The translations under genes and the position numbers were made by a program. A stretch of 11,864 nucleotides of DNA from contig CALBVI010000013.1 in the NCBI GenBank assembly GCA_937969395.1, forward strand, positions 1 to 11,864. Direction: 5' to 3'. Under the pieces are notes generated by a model, which did not search any database, was not told the DNA's origin, and saw only the letters and a program-made list of their open reading frames with translations. Below, in pieces: positions 7,846 to 11,864 of the stretch. This DNA is from an uncultured Spongiibacteraceae bacterium (lineage in GTDB: Bacteria > Pseudomonadota > Gammaproteobacteria > Pseudomonadales > Dasaniaceae). Position 1 is the first letter of the stretch; each line of letters opens with the position of its first letter.

Positions 7846-7897
7846 GCTTTTGGCAGACAACTAAAGATAAAGACACTTAACCTTAGTTACCAAAAGC
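7846..7897. repeat. Two-part inverted repeat between fleQ and the fleSR promoter
   Basis: Outer arms GCTTTTGG (7846-7853) and CCAAAAGC (7890-7897) enclose inner arms AACTAA (7859-7864) and TTAGTT (7883-7888), with an asymmetric bulge of five against one base and an 18-base loop. On the fleQ transcript it lies 76 bases after the stop with no T-tract. Relative to the fleSR start it spans about -84 to -135, the usual range for a sigma-54 activator site. It could be a terminator-like RNA structure or a protein-binding dyad. Confidence 0.55.
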
Positions 7898-7916
7898 CTA
7901 TCACAGCGAAACCTTT

Positions 7917-7930
7917 CCAGTCGCGACAGG
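7917..7930. promoter_or_regulatory. Operator-like palindrome downstream of fleQ
   Basis: GTCGCGAC (7920-7927) is a perfect 8-bp palindrome flanked symmetrically by CC and GG one base out, giving a near-perfect 14-bp dyad. It lies about 155-168 bases upstream of the predicted fleSR start. A related CCAGTCG-containing sequence occurs upstream of fleQ (minus strand, 9556-9548). The binding protein is unknown. Confidence 0.35.
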
Positions 7931-7972
7931 GGATGTAAGCACTGAAAAAGGATTAGGTATTAGCGATTAACT

Positions 7973-9433
7973 TTATTTACGCTGTAAATCGTACTTACGC
8001 ATTTTTTCAACCAATGTCGTGCGACGAATTTGCAGCTTTTCCGCCGCTCTTGCCACCACCCCAACGCTATCGTCAAGCGCCTGCTGGATAAGGCTCTTTT
8101 CAAGGTTTGTGAGATACTCTTTGAGATCGATACCATTAACCGGCAACAGAGCGGTGCTATCAGTGGTAGCAACAATAGGCATACCCTCTTTTGCCGACTC
8201 AGGGATCACTAGATCTTCATCGCCTTCATCAACATGGCGGAATTTTTTCGGTAACTCCTGCACCCCAACGACACCATAGGGATGAATAATAGCCATGCGC
8301 TCAACTAAGTTAGCTAACTCACGAACATTCCCCGCCCACTCATGCCGACACAGCGACATAATACCTGCGGAATTGAAACGTATAGAGCCGCGCTTTTCAT
8401 TCTCTAACCGAGTAATCAGTTCATTCAATAATAATGGGATATCTTCAATTCGCTCTCTGAGCGCAGGCATTTCAATAGGGAAAACATTTAATCGGTAATA
8501 TAGATCTTCTCGAAAGCGACCATCGGCAATCATTTCTTCAAGGTTGCGGTGAGTTGCCGTAATAATTCTTACATCGGTCTTAATCGTTTTATTACCGCCA
8601 ACACGCTCAAATGAACGCTCCTGTAATACCCGAAGAATTTTCACTTGCATGTCTAACGGCATATCACCAATTTCATCGAGAAATAACGTTCCTCCCTGTG
8701 CCATTTCAAAGCGGCCTGCGCGTGTAGTCACGGCGCCAGTAAAAGCCCCTTTTTCATGACCAAATAACTCGCTCTCTAATAGCTCGCGAGGTATCGCACC
8801 ACAATTCACCGGCACAAAGGGCATATTGCGTCGACCAGAGTTGTAGTGCAGCGTACGTGCAACCACCTCTTTACCGGTACCTGACTCACCGGTAATCAAC
8901 ACGGTGACATCTTTATCGGCGACCTGCGCCATCATCTCCCGTACTTTTTGTAATTCGCGACTAGTGCCTACTAAGCTGCGGAACAACTGCACATCGCGCT
9001 GCTGAACCCGCCCAGCATTAATATCATACTGCTCGCGATAGACCTGAGCCCGATGCAGGGTATCCATAAATTTGTTATAGCTGGGGGGAAAATTAAGCTG
9101 TGAAATAACCTTGTGGCGAAGATCTGCGTCATCGACTGACTCAAGACTATTGTTATCGACATGCGTATCACCCATCAAAATAATGGGGCATGATTTATCC
9201 CAGGCCTGCGCCTCATTCAAACGCTGCTCAAGTGATGAGCTATTCGATTGACCAAAAATCAATACTTTGATTTGCCGAGTGTTTTCTTTAGAGGCAGGCA
9301 ATACAACGACCTCACTCCACTCAGCACAAGAATAGGTTACTGGGTTTTCACCTAAAAAATCGAGAATAACGCAGGTGTCGTGACGGCGCTCCTTGTTGTC
9401 ATCAACAACAATCACATTGTTTTCTTCCCACAT
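7973..9433 (-). CDS. fleQ: Flagellar master regulator FleQ (FlrA), sigma-54 activator and c-di-GMP sensor
   Basis: A 486-residue enhancer-binding protein at the top of the flagellar cascade; in Pseudomonas it also controls exopolysaccharide genes and is inhibited by c-di-GMP. The N-terminal FleQ domain (about 5-125) is receiver-like but lacks a phosphoacceptor: the expected Asp position falls in VLIFGQ (58-62). The AAA+ core (about 150-395) has Walker A GESGTGKE (182-189), GAFTGA (229-234), Walker B LFLDE (250-254) and the AGNVREL segment. Both c-di-GMP-binding motifs known from P. aeruginosa are present: LFRS (150-153) and ExxxR (E344-R348, ENEKR). A C-terminal Fis-type helix-turn-helix lies at about 443-483 ([12 protein letters not shown]). 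Length equals the family (about 490). ATG 9433 has AAGG 10 bases upstream and begins with the MW typical of FleQ. I could not assign its promoter; a FleQ-like box lies 123 bases upstream. Upstream neighbour is an RR-GGDEF-EAL gene rather than the common fliDST. Confidence 0.97.
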   Translation of the reverse strand: MWEENNVIVVDDNKERRHDTCVILDFLGENPVTYSCAEWSEVVVLPASKENTRQIKVLIFGQSNSSSLEQRLNEAQAWDKSCPIILMGDTHVDNNSLESVDDADLRHKVISQLNFPPSYNKFMDTLHRAQVYREQYDINAGRVQQRDVQLFRSLVGTSRELQKVREMMAQVADKDVTVLITGESGTGKEVVARTLHYNSGRRNMPFVPVNCGAIPRELLESELFGHEKGAFTGAVTTRAGRFEMAQGGTLFLDEIGDMPLDMQVKILRVLQERSFERVGGNKTIKTDVRIITATHRNLEEMIADGRFREDLYYRLNVFPIEMPALRERIEDIPLLLNELITRLENEKRGSIRFNSAGIMSLCRHEWAGNVRELANLVERMAIIHPYGVVGVQELPKKFRHVDEGDEDLVIPESAKEGMPIVATTDSTALLPVNGIDLKEYLTNLEKSLIQQALDDSVGVVARAAEKLQIRRTTLVEKMRKYDLQRK

Positions 9434-9496
9434 TGAAAATAGACCTTACTGCAGCATCAACGACTTATTATGAACGTTGAAAAGGTTAATAAAACG

Positions 9497-9547
9497 AATT
9501 ATGGACAACTCTTTGACTTATTATCTAATCATGTCCATAGTTTTTTT
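9497..9547 (+). terminator. Hairpin followed by a T-run upstream of fleQ, plus-strand orientation
   Basis: Arms 9497-9507 and 9532-9542 pair over 11 positions including one G-U, around a 24-base loop with core TATGGACA/TGTCCATA. The sequence then runs to T7 (9541-9547). As RNA it favours the plus strand, opposite to both flanking genes, so it might stop antisense transcription leaving fleQ. The perfect 8-bp core could equally be a protein-binding dyad in the fleQ leader or promoter. Confidence 0.35.
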
Positions 9548-9555
9548 GTCGACTG

Positions 9556-9569
9556 GTCAATTTTATGAC
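9556..9569 (-). promoter_or_regulatory. Candidate FleQ box upstream of fleQ
   Basis: The minus strand reads GTCATAAAATTGAC, matching the FleQ consensus GTCAATAAATTGAC (recalled from P. aeruginosa work) at 12 of 14 positions, with both GTCA and TGAC outer halves perfect and six-base spacing. It lies 123 bases upstream of the fleQ start and 34 bases after the stop of the upstream gene. This suggests FleQ may control its own gene, possibly tuned by c-di-GMP. The TTGACC at its edge could also act as a -35 element. Confidence 0.5.
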
Positions 9570-9602
9570 GAAAACCAACAAAAAAGAAGGAAAAAAAATA
9601 AA

Positions 9603-11822
9603 TTATTTGGCGCGTGCCCCTAAAGTAACAACATTGCTACGACCCTGTAGCCATTCGGTCATTTCACCCGCAGGCATAGGGCGGCAATAATAATAACCTT
9701 GCACCTCATCGCAATTTAACGCCCTGATGACCTCTAACTCCTCCTGAGTCTCTACTCCCTCAGCAACCACCTTGTAACCCAGCCCATGCGCTAACTCAGT
9801 AACAGCCGACACAATCACTGCTTGCTGCGAACCCTCGGTAATATCCTGCACAAAACTACGATCAATCTTGATCGTATCTATGGGGAAACGAGTAATGTAA
9901 CTCAATGAAGAATAACCCGTGCCAAAGTCATCAAGTGCAATGGCTATTCCCTGGTCTCGCAATGCCGCGATATGCTCACTACTGGTAGCGTCTGACATCA
10001 ACACCCCTTCGGTAATCTCTAGCTCCAGATTTTTTTCATCAAGCCCGGTCAAACCTAATACCGACTCCACCACCTCAACAATATTACCTTCTTTAAATTG
10101 CCTCGCAGCAACGTTAACCGCCACTCTCACATCAATCAAACCTTGATCAATCCATTGCTTGGTCTGTCTACAGGCCGTCTCTAACACCCATCGACCTAAC
10201 TCAACGATTTGCCCGGTTTCCTCAGCAACCGAAATAAATTGATCCGGCGGTATCACTCCCTTTGTTGGGTGAGTCCATCGAACTAGGGCTTCAAAGCCGC
10301 AAAGTGATTGATCTTTAGATGATATTTTCGGTTGATAATACACAAGAAAATCACTATTTTTCAGTGCACCACGCAGATCCGTCTGTATCGATAGGTGGGT
10401 CGATACCTGGGCAACCAAGTCACCACTAAACTCTCGCAAAGTATTACGGCCTTGCACTTTCGCCTCGTGCATCGCCAAATCCGCCTGCTGCAATATAACC
10501 CCAGTCGTTGTACTGCCTGACTCCGAATAAGCCACCCCCATACTCGATGTAACAAAGAGCTCTTGACCACGGTAGTTGAAGGGAGATTGAAACTCCTTAT
10601 TCAATCTTAACGCCAAATCAGCCACATCATTAGAACTACGATTAACACTAGGCAAGACAATAACAAAGCTATCAGCACCAAGCCGAGCAACCATAGAAAA
10701 AGGAATATCATCTAAAATAGTGTTTTGCGATAAACGGCCAAGATAAACAGATACCTCTCGACAATTAACCAGACGATTTAATCTGTCTGACAACTGTTGT
10801 AGCACCGCATCTCCGGCGCTATGCCCCATGGCATTGTTAATACGATTAAATAAATCTAAATCTATCGCCAAAACCGCGACACAAAGACCACTAAAGTGAG
10901 CACGGGATATTGCCTGATCAACATACAAGCCCAATAACGAACGGTTAGGTAACCCAGTCAAAGTATCGCTGTAAGCGAGCTGTACTATCTCTTGTTCACT
11001 TTTTTTCCGCTCTGTGATATCAATAATAATACCCAAAATGTGATTGCTGACTTCTCCTTTAACCCTCATTGCAGAAATATTCATAGAGAGATATTTCACG
11101 TCAGTATTATTCGCTAAAATTCGATATTCCAAATTTGCATCTTTGTAAGTATGCACACACTCCGCGATAGTCCGCTCTAATTGCTCCCTATCTTCGGGAT
11201 GGCAAGTGTCATAAAAAACAGACATATCATGAGATTCATTGCTATCAATATTAAGCTCATAAATCCGCAACACTTCGTCAGACAAATTCAGGCGACGTCT
11301 TTCACTATCAAACTCCCAATAGCCCATCCCAGCAATCTGTTGAGCATTAGTTAGTGATTGATCACTAATTCGCAACTGCTCACTAATCAATCGTGCACGT
11401 AACAAATAACGAATACGGTGGACTAACAAAGAGTGGTTAATAGGCTTGGTAAAAAAATCGGTTGCACCGGCATCATAGGCACGATTGATAGAAATCACAT
11501 CATCTAAGCCGGTTAACATAATAATAGGAATATTGAGGGACTTAGGATTTTCACGAAGGTGGACACAGACATCAAAGCCATCCAAATCCGGCAGCAAGGC
11601 ATCCAAGAGAATGATATCTGGCTGGTATTGAATAACAGTATCAAGCACCACTTCACCGCAATCAACGGCAATAACTTCAAAATCAGCGTTTCGAAGAATC
11701 TTACCAATCAATTGCCGTTCGACAGGGTTATCCTCAACAATCAAGATTGTTGGACGATCTATTACTTCAGTTATGGAATTGCTCAACGGATCAATCAATA
11801 GACATACTCGATTAGTAAGCAC
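9603..11822 (-). CDS. Response regulator with PAS, degenerate GGDEF and intact EAL (probable c-di-GMP phosphodiesterase)
   Basis: A cytoplasmic protein of about 739 residues predicted to degrade c-di-GMP. The receiver (about 24-142) has E30/D31, phosphoacceptor D74, T104 and K126-P127. A PAS domain spans about 158-274. The GGDEF-type domain (about 280-465) is degenerate: GADSF at 382-386, DLDLFNRINN for the usual FK..ND pattern, no RxxD I-site, and about 20 extra residues (roughly 355-376) before the motif. The EAL domain (about 475-725) keeps E511-A-L, N570, E602, D631-D632, K652, E688 and Q708, so phosphodiesterase activity is likely, perhaps gated by GTP binding to the inactive cyclase domain. 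The start is uncertain: GTG 11822 has no Shine-Dalgarno, the frame stays open with no start codon to the window edge, and TTG 11798 is an alternative that overlaps the stop of a short upstream frame. It precedes fleQ on the same strand by 169 bases with no strong terminator, so readthrough into fleQ is possible. Confidence 0.93.
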   Translation of the reverse strand: MLTNRVCLLIDPLSNSITEVIDRPTILIVEDNPVERQLIGKILRNADFEVIAVDCGEVVLDTVIQYQPDIILLDALLPDLDGFDVCVHLRENPKSLNIPIIMLTGLDDVISINRAYDAGATDFFTKPINHSLLVHRIRYLLRARLISEQLRISDQSLTNAQQIAGMGYWEFDSERRRLNLSDEVLRIYELNIDSNESHDMSVFYDTCHPEDREQLERTIAECVHTYKDANLEYRILANNTDVKYLSMNISAMRVKGEVSNHILGIIIDITERKKSEQEIVQLAYSDTLTGLPNRSLLGLYVDQAISRAHFSGLCVAVLAIDLDLFNRINNAMGHSAGDAVLQQLSDRLNRLVNCREVSVYLGRLSQNTILDDIPFSMVARLGADSFVIVLPSVNRSSNDVADLALRLNKEFQSPFNYRGQELFVTSSMGVAYSESGSTTTGVILQQADLAMHEAKVQGRNTLREFSGDLVAQVSTHLSIQTDLRGALKNSDFLVYYQPKISSKDQSLCGFEALVRWTHPTKGVIPPDQFISVAEETGQIVELGRWVLETACRQTKQWIDQGLIDVRVAVNVAARQFKEGNIVEVVESVLGLTGLDEKNLELEITEGVLMSDATSSEHIAALRDQGIAIALDDFGTGYSSLSYITRFPIDTIKIDRSFVQDITEGSQQAVIVSAVTELAHGLGYKVVAEGVETQEELEVIRALNCDEVQGYYYCRPMPAGEMTEWLQGRSNVVTLGARAK

Positions 11823-11863
11823 AGGAAAACGAAGATGATCACAATAGATAAATAATAGACCAT
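11795..11863 (-). CDS. Short hydrophobic frame at the window edge, possibly the tail of an upstream gene
   Basis: From an ATG at 11863 a 22-residue, almost wholly hydrophobic peptide (MVYYLSIVIIFVFLC...) runs to TGA at 11797-11795. The frame reaches the window edge, so it may be the last membrane helix of a larger upstream minus-strand gene rather than a separate peptide. The TGA overlaps a TTG (11798) that is in frame with the RR-GGDEF-EAL protein, a stop/start overlap like that of fleS-fleR. AT-rich DNA can produce such frames by chance. Confidence 0.2.
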   Translation of the reverse strand: MVYYLSIVIIFVFLCLLIEYVY

Positions 11864-11864
11864 T

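Larger units (their letters stand above)
7656..7972. other. 317-base control region between fleQ and fleSR
   Basis: No gene is seen. Going from fleQ toward fleS it contains the perfect-core palindrome at 7917-7930, a large two-part inverted repeat at 7846-7897, the sigma-54 promoter at 7772-7788 and a FleQ-box-like half-site at 7734-7747. A leader of about 106 bases precedes the fleS ATG. Sigma-54 promoters need an activator, normally bound about 80-150 bases upstream or, for Vibrio FlrA, downstream of the start; both positions have candidate sites. Confidence 0.75.

Noticed and set aside
8019..8498. Plus-strand frames opposite the C-terminal part of fleQ
   Set aside because: They are antisense to conserved AAA+ and helix-turn-helix coding sequence, with no supporting ribosome site or domain.
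9570..9602. T-rich run (minus strand) after the second RR-GGDEF-EAL stop as an intrinsic terminator
   Set aside because: T-runs are present but only a very weak AT-only hairpin precedes them; readthrough to fleQ cannot be excluded.

Overview
The window reads as a chromosomal segment of a motile gammaproteobacterium of moderate to low G+C, probably a marine-type relative of the pseudomonads or Cellvibrionales (inference from protein similarity only). The core is the flagellar regulatory cascade fleQ-fleS-fleR (flrA-flrB-flrC in Vibrio), all on the minus strand between about 9433 and 4909. It is flanked on each side by a cytoplasmic response regulator with the same receiver-PAS-GGDEF-EAL architecture, so a c-di-GMP-sensing master regulator lies between two predicted c-di-GMP turnover enzymes.

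Layout, left to right. 25-2169 (+) is a receiver-PAS-GGDEF-EAL protein with all cyclase and phosphodiesterase motifs intact. 2275-2958 (+) is a DUF3313-like lipoprotein. It converges on a minus-strand gene, and the gap holds a nested inverted/tandem repeat (2975-3052). 3069-4520 (-) is an unrecognised membrane protein with a cytoplasmic-looking helical region. 4521-4908 is a gene-free gap. 4909-6315 (-) is FleR and 6315-7655 (-) is FleS, joined by a one-base stop/start overlap. 7656-7972 is the control region of fleSR, with a near-consensus sigma-54 promoter. 7973-9433 (-) is FleQ. 9434-9602 contains a close match to the Pseudomonas FleQ-binding consensus. 9603-11822 (-) is the second receiver-PAS-GGDEF-EAL protein; its cyclase motif is degenerate (GADSF) but its EAL residues are intact. 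Its 5' end is ambiguous because the frame stays open to the window edge.

Working model: FleQ with sigma-54 activates fleSR from the promoter at 7772-7788. FleS phosphorylates FleR, which activates later flagellar genes that are not in this window. FleQ retains the LFRS and ExxxR motifs that bind c-di-GMP in Pseudomonas. The two flanking RR-GGDEF-EAL proteins may set the c-di-GMP level it sees. The known neighbours fliDST (upstream) and fliEFGHIJ (downstream) are absent here. No transposase, tRNA, rRNA or CRISPR array was seen. I found no wholly new system; the most unusual points are the local c-di-GMP wiring, the unknown membrane protein in the usual fliE position, and several unexplained dyads in the control regions.
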